From: Bdellovibrionales bacterium
Lineage (GTDB): Bacteria > Bdellovibrionota > Bdellovibrionia > Bdellovibrionales > UBA1609
Direction: 5' to 3'
NCBI GenBank assembly: GCA_019695175.1
Contig: JAIBAM010000010.1
Coordinates: 1 to 64,000, forward strand
DNA: 64,000 bases
How positions within the stretch are numbered: position 1 is the stretch's first letter; the number at the start of each line of letters is the position of its first letter. Position numbers and translations under genes: made by a program. Shown in pieces: positions 33,858 to 42,746 of the stretch. The notes under the pieces are model-generated. The model was not told the origin of the DNA. It did not search any database and saw only the letters and a list, made by a program, of their open reading frames with translations.

Positions 33858-34970
33858 TTAACTCCCTAAACTTTGTGGATCAAAGTTCACTTGAATTGTG
33901 GCACCCGCACTGGGAATGTAGACACCTTGAAATACAATACTGTTTGAGCTTGAATCATAATACCATCCGCCGTCGTGGTTAGGATTTTCAGCAGTCTTAG
34001 GTATGGATTGACCATTAACAATAACAGAAATAGTAGAAGGGTTCGGGATTCGGTTAAGATAAAACTGGTTTGCTTGTTCTAAAATATTGTCTGCAATGAG
34101 TTCCAGTTCCGTTGCAAAATCATCACATAAAGAAAGATTCTTTCCTTGAGCCTTAAGGACTAAATCTTTAACTCTCGTTGCCTTTTTTTGATCGCTGGTT
34201 TTTAGTTGGCTTAAACAGGTTGAGTCTTGAATACTTATGGCGTTGACAGAATACCGTTTGCGGTCTGCGGTAGATCCCGTTAATGTGTCGAGATAACTAA
34301 TATAACTATCGGTGGTGTGTAAGGCTGTGCTGGTGTAATTACCATCTAGGAATGTAGTTCCATCGTGAGAAAAGTCATCTTCGTCAGTGACAATAATAAC
34401 AGCTAAATAACTGTTGTTGCGAACAAAACCAGTATTATAAGGACTCTCCAGTGCTGTTTTCATACTTTGAAAGGGACGTTCATCATAGTAACCCTTGGTT
34501 CCCAACTTCGCATTTGTAACGAACACACTACTTAAGTTTAACGTTAAAGGGTTGATTACAAAAATCCCTGTGTGGGCGATTTCATTGCCATCACGAAAGC
34601 GCGCCCATAGGTCCTGACTTTTACTTTTATAAAAGTTCTGACTATTGTAGATGCTAACCATACTTGGTAAGGCTATGAAGGCATCTGTACCTGTGACAGC
34701 AATTTGAAAATCGAGATTACGATTCTTAAATCCATCAATAAACACTGGGAAGTTATCAGCTAGGTTTTGCTGTGATGTGGCCATGGAACCAGAGTTATCC
34801 ACAACCCATAAAATATCTATTTTAGAATTGGAAGCCGAAGTATTCTGATAAAATGTGTCACTTGTGGGAAGTACTGAAAAGTCTGTGGAGTCACCACTAC
34901 ATCCGTTATTTAAAATCACTATGCCGGTCAGAGTCAGGCATGCGAGATTAATTAAAGTTTTTCTTTTCAT
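33858..34970 (-). CDS. CglB-like VWA-domain lipoprotein (gliding adhesin)
   Basis: The product resembles CglB, the outer-membrane von Willebrand A-domain adhesin of Myxococcus gliding. A signal peptide ends at ILNNGC (C24), a weak lipobox. The VWA domain starts at SKIDILWVVDNSGSM with an intact MIDAS D-x-S-x-S (D58, S60, S62); later LAVIIVTDEDDFSHDG supplies the conserved T-D strand. Four cysteines and a C-terminal strand-rich segment (GGWYYDSSSNSIVFQGVYIP) complete it. ATG 34970 has GAGGGGG five bases ahead. It is transcribed separately but in the same direction as the motor/TPR operon, 371 bases upstream. Confidence 0.83.
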   Translation of the reverse strand: MKRKTLINLACLTLTGIVILNNGCSGDSTDFSVLPTSDTFYQNTSASNSKIDILWVVDNSGSMATSQQNLADNFPVFIDGFKNRNLDFQIAVTGTDAFIALPSMVSIYNSQNFYKSKSQDLWARFRDGNEIAHTGIFVINPLTLNLSSVFVTNAKLGTKGYYDERPFQSMKTALESPYNTGFVRNNSYLAVIIVTDEDDFSHDGTTFLDGNYTSTALHTTDSYISYLDTLTGSTADRKRYSVNAISIQDSTCLSQLKTSDQKKATRVKDLVLKAQGKNLSLCDDFATELELIADNILEQANQFYLNRIPNPSTISVIVNGQSIPKTAENPNHDGGWYYDSSSNSIVFQGVYIPSAGATIQVNFDPQSLGS

Positions 34971-35738
34971 AATTTCCCCCTCTAGATTGCAAACGTCCAA
35001 GCTCTTGTAAAATCCCAAAATGAGAAGAGTCATTGATCTCATAAACATAAGACATTGAATAGTTTAGTTTCTTCTACTCTTTCTTTATGTTTTTATTTGA
35101 CGAGAAACATAAGGTCGATGTTTTGGAGGAAACGTACCACTAGACTCGTCTTTGGTCCTGATGTCTTATCGACACAGTTAGGAATCAGTAAAGTGTGAAG
35201 AGGTACCTGTGGATGCAATCTAACTCCTTGTATTGACCCGAGTATTTTTATGCACCAAACCGGACCACTCTAACTTGTTGATATTAATAAATTATATTTA
35301 CTAATAATAATTTAAATAATTAAATTTAATGTCTCAAAAAATAATTAATTAATGTTTTATTTAGATGTATTTTAGATAAAATGTCAAAAAACTAAATTAA
35401 TGTTGTTGTATTGCTGTAAGGTGAAGAAACTGCTCCCTTGGGTTTATTTAAAAAAATAAGTTGCGTAATAAAGTGAAACACTTTTACGATGAAGATGTAT
35501 TGTTTGGGGGGGCGATGTAAGGCTGGAGACCATGAGAAGCAAGGAAGCTTCACATCGCCTTTTTTGTGTGGTTTTATTATTTTCTTTTAAACTGCTGTAT
35601 TTTTCTTTTATGCAATAGGTACGCGATAGGCTTTCAGTCTTCAAATTTATCTTCACAATTTTTCGAGTTTTCGAGAACTTAAAAAGTGAATTCTTTTTTT
35701 AAAGAAGCAAAAAAAATGCCTTTTGACATTTTGAAAGA
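34971..35738. other. Long intergenic region, 768 bases
   Basis: It lies between divergent cglB-like and sufE genes. No coding frame is convincing. The central part (35280-35400) is extremely AT-rich. The one clear structure is the 35511-35566 hairpin with T-run, listed separately. Confidence 0.6.
35511..35566 (+). ncRNA. Orphan structured RNA / intrinsic terminator
   Basis: GGCGATGT (35511-35518) pairs perfectly with ACATCGCC (35552-35559), followed by TTTTTT. Inside, GAAGC-AAGGAA-GCTTC forms a second hairpin, and GG...CC a weak third, giving a possible three-way junction. No plus-strand gene ends within 1.9 kb upstream, so this must terminate a small RNA, or act as a leader attenuator for sufE, which starts 173 bases on. 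It matches none of the riboswitch or SRP patterns I know. Confidence 0.5.
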
Positions 35739-36200
35739 ATGAGAAGAAAACGCACCATGGATTTAATGACTTGCAGACAAAACGAGATTATTGCTTCGTT
35801 CTCTCAATATCTCACTTGGGAGGAAAAATATCGCCATATTATTGAGGTGGGAAAAAGTATGGAAACCTTTCCAGAGGTTTATCGCAGGGACAATTTAAAG
35901 GTTCCTGGTTGCCAATCTCAGGTTTGGCTGTATGCTCAGCTGGAAGAAGACGGAGTGGTAAAGTATTTTGCTGACAGTGATGCGCTAATTGTAAAGGGAT
36001 TGGTGGCCTTATTGTTAAAGTTGTTTTCACAGGCAACACCCCAGCAAATTCTAGTTACAAATCCCGACTTTATCCATGTGATTGAATTGGGACAACACCT
36101 CTCACCAAGTCGTTCCAATGGTCTCATCGCAATGATTAAACAGATAAAATATTATGCGGCGGCCTTCAAGGCCCTCTCTGAAAAGGGTTTGAAAAATTAA
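35739..36200 (+). CDS. sufE: SufE family Fe-S cluster sulfur acceptor
   Basis: SufE accepts persulfide sulfur from SufS and passes it to the SufBCD scaffold. The 153-aa protein shows the family line: WEEKYRHIIEVGKSME, the active-site cysteine in LKVPGCQSQVWLYAQ, then FADSDALIVKGLVALLLKLF and GLIAMIKQIKYYA. The first ATG encodes MRRKRTMD; a start at the second Met (35757) is possible. The gene stands alone, with no sufS or sufBCD alongside. All conserved positions look intact. Confidence 0.92.
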   Translation: MRRKRTMDLMTCRQNEIIASFSQYLTWEEKYRHIIEVGKSMETFPEVYRRDNLKVPGCQSQVWLYAQLEEDGVVKYFADSDALIVKGLVALLLKLFSQATPQQILVTNPDFIHVIELGQHLSPSRSNGLIAMIKQIKYYAAAFKALSEKGLKN

Positions 36201-36463
36201 ACAATACGGGAATGAGGTCAAGGCGACTCAGTGTCATTTGAGATGAGTCTGTTCATGCTTCCATTCGATGGGTAGGTCAATTTTTGCTTGGCAAAAAATG
36301 TCCCTGACCAATTTCTTTACAGCGAAATTATTTTTTAAGTCTTTCTAAGAAAGTGTATTATCTGCTTCTTTTATTCAAATGCAATTATTCAGTGGATTTA
36401 GATACAAAAATTTGTATCCTAGTGTGGCAGCTAACTTGCAGATATATTTATGTTTAGGTTGGA

Positions 36464-38026
36464 ATGATTATGGGCTTAATCTTAAGAATTATTTTTGTTC
36501 TCTTCATTTTGCTTTTGCAGGGGAGTTGTGCCAATCAAAATGAAGACTATCCCTGGGATGCAAGCGAATTCCAAAGTGAAGCTCATTTAGATCCTAAATC
36601 ATATTACAATGAACCCGTTCCTATTCCTACAGGTCGAAGATTTACAGATTTACATCCCCTACAGATTCCGCAACCTCCTAAAGGGCCTTCTAACCTTGGG
36701 ATTCAAACGTCACAGGTCACGACATTATCACCTGAAGTTCAACAAGTTATTCGTTCCTATGTTCCTGACGTTCCCTTCAAGATCGAAGATCATTCCATTT
36801 ACATAGATGGAGACAACCATTCTATAACATACACGGCAACAGTGGTGACAAAAGGAAATAAAAAAGAACTGGTTCAATTAAAGGGAACTTTTGATCCTAG
36901 AGAAGAAATTTTGCACAGCATACTTTATGCCACAGATGCTAAGGTGTTAAGTGAACGTCGAATGCAAGCTGTTGTTGAGTGTGATCAAGTAACATCTACT
37001 GATGATATAGGTAAGGGAAGCAAGCAGTGCTTAGGTATGGAACTGGATTTTTATTACAGAGTGGATGGACAAACACATAGACTTCGCGTGAATACATCGG
37101 GACTCAATCTCCAACGCGCTGGAAGTGGGGATGCTGTGGACGCTGACGAAGGACCTATTGTTGATGACGATAGTACAACAACAGAGCCACCCGCCCCTCC
37201 TACTTCCACTGATCAGGGTTCAGCCTCCAAAAAACCGCAGAAAGGCACTCCTCATTCGAGACAAAATTATAGAGCTAAGGAACAAACTCTCGCTTTTGAA
37301 TTCAATCCCCCTAGACCAATAGAATTTGTGCCAGATCCTAACACGATCATTGATCCAATCAAACCACCTCAGGTTAGTGCCAGACCTTTCGTAGCAAACG
37401 GACCAGACGATGTAGGTGCAAGTAGTGAGACCTTAGTGCAGGCCGTGAATTATCATAATAATGGCAGACTAGAGAATCCAAGGGAAATCATAAGCTCTGC
37501 GGGGTTGACTCTTCGCACTCTATCTCGGAATAGGAATTGGGGAACTAATCGTATGCATACTTTTATTGAAGACCTGGCTCAAAGATTGATCAAAGGGAGT
37601 CTTAATTTTTCGGTCGGTGATATTGCCCAAAGAAGAGGCGGGAAAATTGGGCATAGTAGCCATCAGACTGGACTTGATGTTGATATTGATTTTGCGAAAA
37701 CCTCAAACAATCGGTTTGATGTGCCCAAGAATTGGATATTAATGAAAGCTATAGTTGCAGACCATGAGGATTGGATTAGTGCTGCATTTATCAGTTCCGC
37801 GCTTAAAAGGTCCCTTTGTCTGCATGCTCAGAAAAACGAACCGGAAGCCTTAACCAATAAACAGCATATTGGGTACAAGGCCCTTCATTATATGGTTCCG
37901 GAGGAAGAACACACCTCCCATACCCACGTGAGACTCTTATGTCCCTCCAATATGTCTACAACCCAAAGAGTTAAAAAATGTTTAAATACGGTTGTTATTA
38001 TTCGAGAAGGAACGGGATGTTCATAA
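36464..38026 (+). CDS. MepA-like murein DD-endopeptidase lipoprotein with N-terminal extension
   Basis: The C-terminal ~190 residues form a penicillin-insensitive murein endopeptidase (MepA, LAS metallopeptidase) domain: LNFSVGDIAQRRGGKIGHSS, HQTGLDVDIDF with zinc ligands H and D, and HTSHTHVRLLCP with the last histidine. Such enzymes cut D-Ala-mDAP crosslinks. A lipoprotein signal (LFILLLQGSC) anchors it. Residues ~30-330 are an extra region absent from MepA, with a strand-rich domain (ITYTATVVTKGNKKELVQLK) and a proline-rich linker. The length of 520 aa compared with ~270 for E. coli MepA makes the fusion notable. Its role may be in wall remodelling during growth or predation. Confidence 0.85.
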   Translation: MIMGLILRIIFVLFILLLQGSCANQNEDYPWDASEFQSEAHLDPKSYYNEPVPIPTGRRFTDLHPLQIPQPPKGPSNLGIQTSQVTTLSPEVQQVIRSYVPDVPFKIEDHSIYIDGDNHSITYTATVVTKGNKKELVQLKGTFDPREEILHSILYATDAKVLSERRMQAVVECDQVTSTDDIGKGSKQCLGMELDFYYRVDGQTHRLRVNTSGLNLQRAGSGDAVDADEGPIVDDDSTTTEPPAPPTSTDQGSASKKPQKGTPHSRQNYRAKEQTLAFEFNPPRPIEFVPDPNTIIDPIKPPQVSARPFVANGPDDVGASSETLVQAVNYHNNGRLENPREIISSAGLTLRTLSRNRNWGTNRMHTFIEDLAQRLIKGSLNFSVGDIAQRRGGKIGHSSHQTGLDVDIDFAKTSNNRFDVPKNWILMKAIVADHEDWISAAFISSALKRSLCLHAQKNEPEALTNKQHIGYKALHYMVPEEEHTSHTHVRLLCPSNMSTTQRVKKCLNTVVIIREGTGCS

Positions 38027-38128
38027 CAAAGAAGTCAATTGTAGTCGACGTGACCTCATCGATTCGATTCTAAAATGTCTGAGGTTCTGGGTTGACTCAT
38101 TAAAGATCTCAGTCAAACATATTACCAG

Positions 38129-39340
38129 ATGATAGAACAAAAACCCTCCTTCAATCTGCTCTTACAAATCAATCGTCATGTGACATCTACGTGGCTTATG
38201 GGTTGTGGCGCTACTTTTGTTGTTGCTTTGGGTTTAGTGAAGCTTAGTTTAAGTTTGGGGATCATATGGAAACTATTTATTTTTTTATTATTTGTAACCC
38301 TGGTGACTATTCTGTTTCTTCTTTTTATGTATCTTTGGGACATTCATACGGGTCCAGGTTGTGGACTTGAACTAGATGAGTCTGGACTCATTGACCGAGC
38401 TTCTTTCTGTGATTTAGGATCTATTTCCATTACAAGTGTTGCAAATATACGTTTTGTGATGCGGTTTAATTTAGAATTTTTAATGATAGAGTTTTTTCAA
38501 TCCAAAAATCCCATTCTAAAGAAAAGGGGATTTAAAATGGATATTTATCATTTTTTATTTGGTGAAAAACTTTGGGTGCCACTGTTTTTTTTTAAGGTGT
38601 CTCGCGTGGACTTGGAGTCTCAACTTATCCATTTAGATCGTCTTTTACAAAAGAAAGAAAAGTTCGTAGCAAAAGAAGGATCTCCCAACTTCAAAGAAGC
38701 TATAAAAAATGAACCTCTAAAATTTGAGAAAAAAATCAGTGATAAAAAAAACCTGCCTCCTATTTTATCAGTTGTAGAGGAAGCCCCACCTCCATTGACT
38801 CAAGTTAGTTCAGAGCGAACTCTTATTATCGAAAAAATTGCAGAAATTAAGCGCCAAGTTAGAGAAAATAACTTTGATTTAAAGATAACCACGCTCTATC
38901 TGGATCATATTGCCCAATTTCCAGACTTGCTAAAACAAGCCCCAGAGTTGATTCCATCAGGGGTCAGTTCGATTCGAGTTCTCAAACAAAATGCGGACTA
39001 TGAGGAAGTTTCTTTTATCTTTAAGGGGAGTCATTTTACCTTTGCACTTCGTCGCGACATAGGGGAAAGCACAGAAGCTTTGCTCTCGGTTGGGTTGGGA
39101 GGACGGGTGCAGTTGAGTTTGAGAGTCAGAGTAGAGATTGGAGAGCTTGCTCCGCTAGAAATCGAAAGTTTTGTGGCTGGGCCTTGGCAAGAGCAATTGG
39201 ATGATTTGATATTGGAAGTACAGCGAAAGGGTAGAATGGGTGAAGGGCACACTACTACAGATATAACGGGGCACGTACAAGACTCAGAAACCTTGACCAA
39301 AACTAATTTGGAAAACCTAAAAAATCGGTTTGGGATATAG
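38129..39340 (+). CDS. Two-helix membrane protein of unknown function
   Basis: The 403-aa protein has two membrane helices near the N-terminus (about 20-42 and 45-70: LMGCGATFVVALGLVKLSLS and WKLFIFLLFVTLVTILFLLF). A cytoplasmic segment follows with SISITSVANIRFVMRFNLEF, resembling a PH-like strand pattern, then a charged linker and a C-terminal strand-rich domain (~250-360) with FTFALRRDIGESTEALLSVG. I know no family for it. Spacing to the downstream rpsN is 195 bases. Codon use matches neighbours, so the gene is real. Confidence 0.75.
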   Translation: MIEQKPSFNLLLQINRHVTSTWLMGCGATFVVALGLVKLSLSLGIIWKLFIFLLFVTLVTILFLLFMYLWDIHTGPGCGLELDESGLIDRASFCDLGSISITSVANIRFVMRFNLEFLMIEFFQSKNPILKKRGFKMDIYHFLFGEKLWVPLFFFKVSRVDLESQLIHLDRLLQKKEKFVAKEGSPNFKEAIKNEPLKFEKKISDKKNLPPILSVVEEAPPPLTQVSSERTLIIEKIAEIKRQVRENNFDLKITTLYLDHIAQFPDLLKQAPELIPSGVSSIRVLKQNADYEEVSFIFKGSHFTFALRRDIGESTEALLSVGLGGRVQLSLRVRVEIGELAPLEIESFVAGPWQEQLDDLILEVQRKGRMGEGHTTTDITGHVQDSETLTKTNLENLKNRFGI

Positions 39341-39535
39341 GCCGATTCAAGGGATTCTTGAAAGCTCAGAGTTTGTTCTGGAGCTGCGGCTAGCAAGTCA
39401 TGAAGTCTTTAAAGTCCCGATCTGCCAAAAAATATGTAAATTATGAATTTCTTTAGTAGACAGGTTAATTTGTGACCTGGTAAAACCGCGGCTTGATTTT
39501 AGTTAATTAAGTTTTAAGTAAAAGGATGTTAAAAC

Positions 39536-39841
39536 ATGGCAAAATTGAGTTCTGTTAATAAGAACGAAAGACGAAAAGCTTTGGCTAAGAAATATGGACC
39601 TGTTCGCGCAGAATTGCGTGCTAAGGCTTTAGATCAGAAATTAAGTGAAGAAGATCGTTACGCAGCAAGAATGAAACTCCAAAAAATGCCTCGAGACACA
39701 GCTCCCAGTCGAGTGAGAAACCGTTGCCGTCTTACCGGTCGTCCCCGTGGAAATTTGACTAAATTTGGTCTTTGTCGATTGTTATTTCGACAAATGGCTC
39801 ATAGGGGTTTAATTCCTGGAGTTACTAAGGCCAGTTGGTAA
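39536..39841 (+). CDS. rpsN: 30S ribosomal protein S14 (zinc-free type)
   Basis: A 101-aa S14 with the long-form pattern: [59 protein letters not shown] and terminal SW. It lacks the two CxxC pairs of zinc-binding S14, so it is the C-minus form. AAAGGATG lies seven bases before ATG. It is not accompanied by other ribosomal genes. In many bacteria a lone zinc-free S14 is a second copy used under zinc limitation, but here it may equally be the only copy, moved out of the spc operon. Confidence 0.97.
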   Translation: MAKLSSVNKNERRKALAKKYGPVRAELRAKALDQKLSEEDRYAARMKLQKMPRDTAPSRVRNRCRLTGRPRGNLTKFGLCRLLFRQMAHRGLIPGVTKASW

Positions 39842-39875
39842 ATCGACTCTTTTTTTTCAAATGTAAGAGCTTATT

Positions 39876-41372
39876 TTGAATTCTAACATCATTGTAAATA
39901 CACCATGCAAAAGTGGTGGTAACCAATCTTGGCCCCTGCTTTTTTTTCTATTTCTGTACCTCTGTGGAGGGCCATCTTGTTCTTCTGTAGATAAAAACTA
40001 CTTAGACACCAAAAGAGATCTAAATGACATTTGGCAGGGGAAATCCCTGTCTAATAAGACTGTTCTATCCATGTGTCGTAGAGGTGCTAATGCTCTTTGT
40101 GGTTTGACCAAGGGCGGTGCTCTTGTGGGGACTCATCCGTTGTCAATTATGCAAGGTCAAACGGATGAAAGTTCGGCAAGATTTACCATTGTCAGTAACA
40201 AAAATGTGCCACTAACCTACGTTGTTTTAACTTTAAAAAATGATGATAACTTGAAGATTCATCAAATCTTGGAGCCCCGATCTAGTTCCAGTAGAGAGTT
40301 TTCCAGCTGGCGGGTGGATCAGCTTTTAACTACTGACTTGGATCCAAAGCAAAAATATGAACTTTGGGTTATAGGTTCAGAGGGTAAGCTGTGGGATCGT
40401 CGAATTTTTGCAGCCCTGGATACGAAAAATAAATACCCAAAGATTGTTGTGACTTCTTGTATGGATGATTCATTTGTGGATGTGCAAGAAAAGGCCTGGA
40501 AAAAAGTGGTGGAGACCCAACCAGACTTGCTGTTCCTGATTGGGGATAATGTTTACGTAACAAAAAAAAACATGGCTGAGGTAACAGACCCCCACGTTAT
40601 TTGGGAGCGGTATGTTCAGACCAGGAACTCTCTTTATTTATTTAAAATTCTTCATTTAATTCCCATACAAGCTACTTGGGATGATAATGATTATGGGAAG
40701 AATAATGGGGATAGAGGGTTCCTTTTTAAAGAAGAAAGTCGGCTTGTTTTTGAAACTTTTTTTCCTCAACCAGAAAAAAAAAACTTATGGATCAAGGGGC
40801 CTGGAGTCTCTGGAATTTTAAACCTATTTAATTCCCATTTCGTATTTCTCGACAACAGAAGCTTTCGGTCACCGAATCAATTGGACTGGCCAGATCAGAC
40901 CCATTTGGGGGAAGAACAGGAGGCTTGGCTGTTCCATTTTATGCAAAATGCACAAAAACCAGTATGGTTATTGAGTGGAGATCAATTTTTTGGGGGATAT
41001 CATAATTTCGAATCCTATGAAGGAAGTCATCCTAAAAGTTTTATCCAATTTAAGAGTGAGTTTAAAAAGTTCAAAGTTCCCGTAGTGTTTTTGAGTGGGG
41101 GTCGGCATTTATTTGAAATTATGAAAATAAATAAAAAGGATATAGGTCAAAATACATTTGAATTTACTAGTTCAGGAATTCATAGCTTAACCTATGCTAA
41201 CGCCATAGAACGCAACCCCAATCCTAGGCGAGTGATGGGAATTTCAGGTCCTTATAATTTTATGGAAATTAATTTGTTACCAAGTCTTCCTCAACAGCGT
41301 TTAAGAATGACTGTAAAGGCTTGGGGTGTTGATCAAGGCATGCTTTATAAAAAAGATTTTTCATTCAAATAG
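39876..41372 (+). CDS. PhoD-like alkaline phosphatase/phosphodiesterase lipoprotein
   Basis: The 498-aa product has an exported lipoprotein head (LLFFLFLYLCGGPSC) and a PhoD-family metallophosphatase domain: VVTSCMDDSF, DLLFLIGDNVYVTKK, ATWDDNDYGKNNGDRGF, WLLSGDQFFGGY and VVFLSGGRHLFEI supply the metal ligands in order. The preceding ~150 residues form the Fn3-like N-terminal domain seen in PhoD (IMQGQTDESSARFTIV). The start is TTG at 39876 with GTAAGAG upstream. It would release phosphate from phosphoesters outside the inner membrane. It follows rpsN by 34 bases but is not obviously related to it. Confidence 0.85.
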   Translation: MNSNIIVNTPCKSGGNQSWPLLFFLFLYLCGGPSCSSVDKNYLDTKRDLNDIWQGKSLSNKTVLSMCRRGANALCGLTKGGALVGTHPLSIMQGQTDESSARFTIVSNKNVPLTYVVLTLKNDDNLKIHQILEPRSSSSREFSSWRVDQLLTTDLDPKQKYELWVIGSEGKLWDRRIFAALDTKNKYPKIVVTSCMDDSFVDVQEKAWKKVVETQPDLLFLIGDNVYVTKKNMAEVTDPHVIWERYVQTRNSLYLFKILHLIPIQATWDDNDYGKNNGDRGFLFKEESRLVFETFFPQPEKKNLWIKGPGVSGILNLFNSHFVFLDNRSFRSPNQLDWPDQTHLGEEQEAWLFHFMQNAQKPVWLLSGDQFFGGYHNFESYEGSHPKSFIQFKSEFKKFKVPVVFLSGGRHLFEIMKINKKDIGQNTFEFTSSGIHSLTYANAIERNPNPRRVMGISGPYNFMEINLLPSLPQQRLRMTVKAWGVDQGMLYKKDFSFK

Positions 41373-41397
41373 ATTCCCCTGGGCATGCCCGAGGTCC

Positions 41398-41909
41398 TAA
41401 GGGCACTCCGTGCCCTTACAGCTTCATTCGAAGTTGACCTGAATCCTGGCGTACCTGGTATTCAACATAGCGTCTGATAATTTCCTCATCCGACTTACGC
41501 TGCCCACAAAATACCCGGGCGACCACACGATGTTTTCTTTCCAATACACTTTCTCTAGAAACTTGAAGTTCTCTCTCATGACTGACGACGATTGGTTTTT
41601 CATTCTCCCCATGACTGCAGCGATGCTAAATTTTGGTGGAATACCCATCACCATGTGCAAGTGATCCTGATCAAAGCCAATCGTCTCAATCTTTACGCCC
41701 GGGATATTTTGTGCCAGCTGCGGCAAGATCCTGCGCAAGTAGCTGGAAACGTCAGGATTCAGGGTCCGTCGACGATATTTGCAGACAAACAACGTGGTAC
41801 TGCAAATAATAAACCCCATGAGCCGATTTGATGTATTCCATCAAGGCTATATACCATGGGTCTGCAAATGACGATCGGCGGGCTCATTCACCCACGGCTA
41901 AAGCCGTGG
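41398..41909 (-). mobile_element. Decayed IS200/IS605-family insertion sequence (tnpA only)
   Basis: A tnpA pseudogene is flanked by two hairpins in the positions expected of subterminal IS200/IS605 ends: 41892-41909 (CCACGGCT-AA-AGCCGTGG) 50 bases before the tnpA start, and 41398-41418 (TAAGGGCAC-TCC-GTGCCCTTA) at the tnpA stop. IS200/IS605 elements use such hairpins as single-strand recognition sites. There is no tnpB. The exact ends and target tetranucleotide cannot be fixed by eye. Confidence 0.75.
41416..41841 (-). pseudogene. tnpA: IS200-type TnpA (Y1 transposase) with two compensating frameshifts
   Basis: The N-terminus (ATG 41841) reads MEYIKSAHGVYYLQYHVVC, the usual IS200 opening. 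The frame then shifts to CKYRRRTLNPDV and continues IGFDQDHLHMVMGIPP (HUH motif with H-L-H) to WSPGYFVGSVS, and near 41495 returns to the first frame as DEEIIRRYVEYQVRQDSGQL then RMKL and stop at 41416. Thus start and end are in one frame and the middle in another; the catalytic tyrosine (RRYVEYQ) is out of frame with the HUH centre. The total length of 142 codons is normal, so decay is recent and limited to two small indels. Confidence 0.8.
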
Positions 41910-41976
41910 TACTCTGCCTGCGGCCGCATAGAGACCCGATTAAATATTGGGCTAAGTTGACTCTATAAATTTAACA

Positions 41977-42639
41977 TTAATGAGGGTCATCGCACCGGAC
42001 TGGTTTGAGGACAGCTTTATTTTTTAAAAAAATATTTTTTAAAAAACTCCAGGTAGGATCAATGCTCGTATTTCTGAAGTGAATTTGAACGATATGGGTG
42101 GTGTCAGCAGGCACACAAAGTTTTGACAAATCCAATGAGCTTTTACTTTTTAAAGTGACTTGTAAGGCAATGGGATCATCCCGCATCCAGACAGAATCCA
42201 AACGGTAGAGATGTTGTAGTTGAAATATTTCACAGTTTTCACCACAAAAAAGATGGGTAGGGGAGAATTGGACTTTCAAAGAGTTGACTGGAACTGTTGA
42301 ATCACCTTGAAGATCCCTATTGATACCCATGATACCCATGGGAATATTGGCGAAGGGCTGCAGGATATAAAAGGACCGGTTGAGAACATAATCGAAAAAA
42401 TCCCACTTAAAAAAAAGTTTTGCATTAAAAAACAAACAGTTCTGATGACACCAATTATTGCTTTTCTCAGTGAGAACGGCCTGGGAAGATATTGGCGAAA
42501 TTTTAATAACTATATTTTGTTTAATTAAGTCTTGCAGGTTCAATTTAACTGAAGCATCGTTATTTGCCGCAGAATAGGAGGATAAGAACGACCAAAGGAA
42601 GGAACTAATCAGAAACATTTTTTTCATTTCTATGTACAC
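41977..42639 (-). CDS. Secreted protein of unknown function
   Basis: A 220-aa product with a signal peptide (KKMFLISSFLWSFLSSYSAA). Cysteines pair by position (NNWCHQNC, FCGENC, LCVP ... VRCDD), suggesting disulfides in the mature protein. Strand-like segments (FYILQPFANIPMGIM, DPIALQVTLKSKSSL) dominate. I recognise no family. In character it resembles the other small exported proteins at 18860 and 44214. The true start is probably the second Met (MKKMF at 42627). Confidence 0.68.
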   Translation of the reverse strand: MYIEMKKMFLISSFLWSFLSSYSAANNDASVKLNLQDLIKQNIVIKISPISSQAVLTEKSNNWCHQNCLFFNAKLFFKWDFFDYVLNRSFYILQPFANIPMGIMGINRDLQGDSTVPVNSLKVQFSPTHLFCGENCEIFQLQHLYRLDSVWMRDDPIALQVTLKSKSSLDLSKLCVPADTTHIVQIHFRNTSIDPTWSFLKNIFLKNKAVLKPVRCDDPH

Positions 42640-42746
42640 TCACATTTTATGTTTTAATTTTATTTAATTACGAATCCTTATCTCAGCACAGTGAGATGCG
42701 GAAAGTGAAATAGACAAAATACAGAAACATTCTTTATTCTAATTTT

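Noticed and set aside
33758-33982. 74-aa plus-strand ORF between the barrel and cglB-like genes
   Set aside because: Half of it is antisense to the cglB-like C-terminus and there is no family signal.
35511-35566. Signal-recognition-particle RNA or known riboswitch
   Set aside because: The fold lacks the SRP GGAAG/AGCAG asymmetric loop and no c-di-GMP, fluoride, SAM or guanidine consensus fits.
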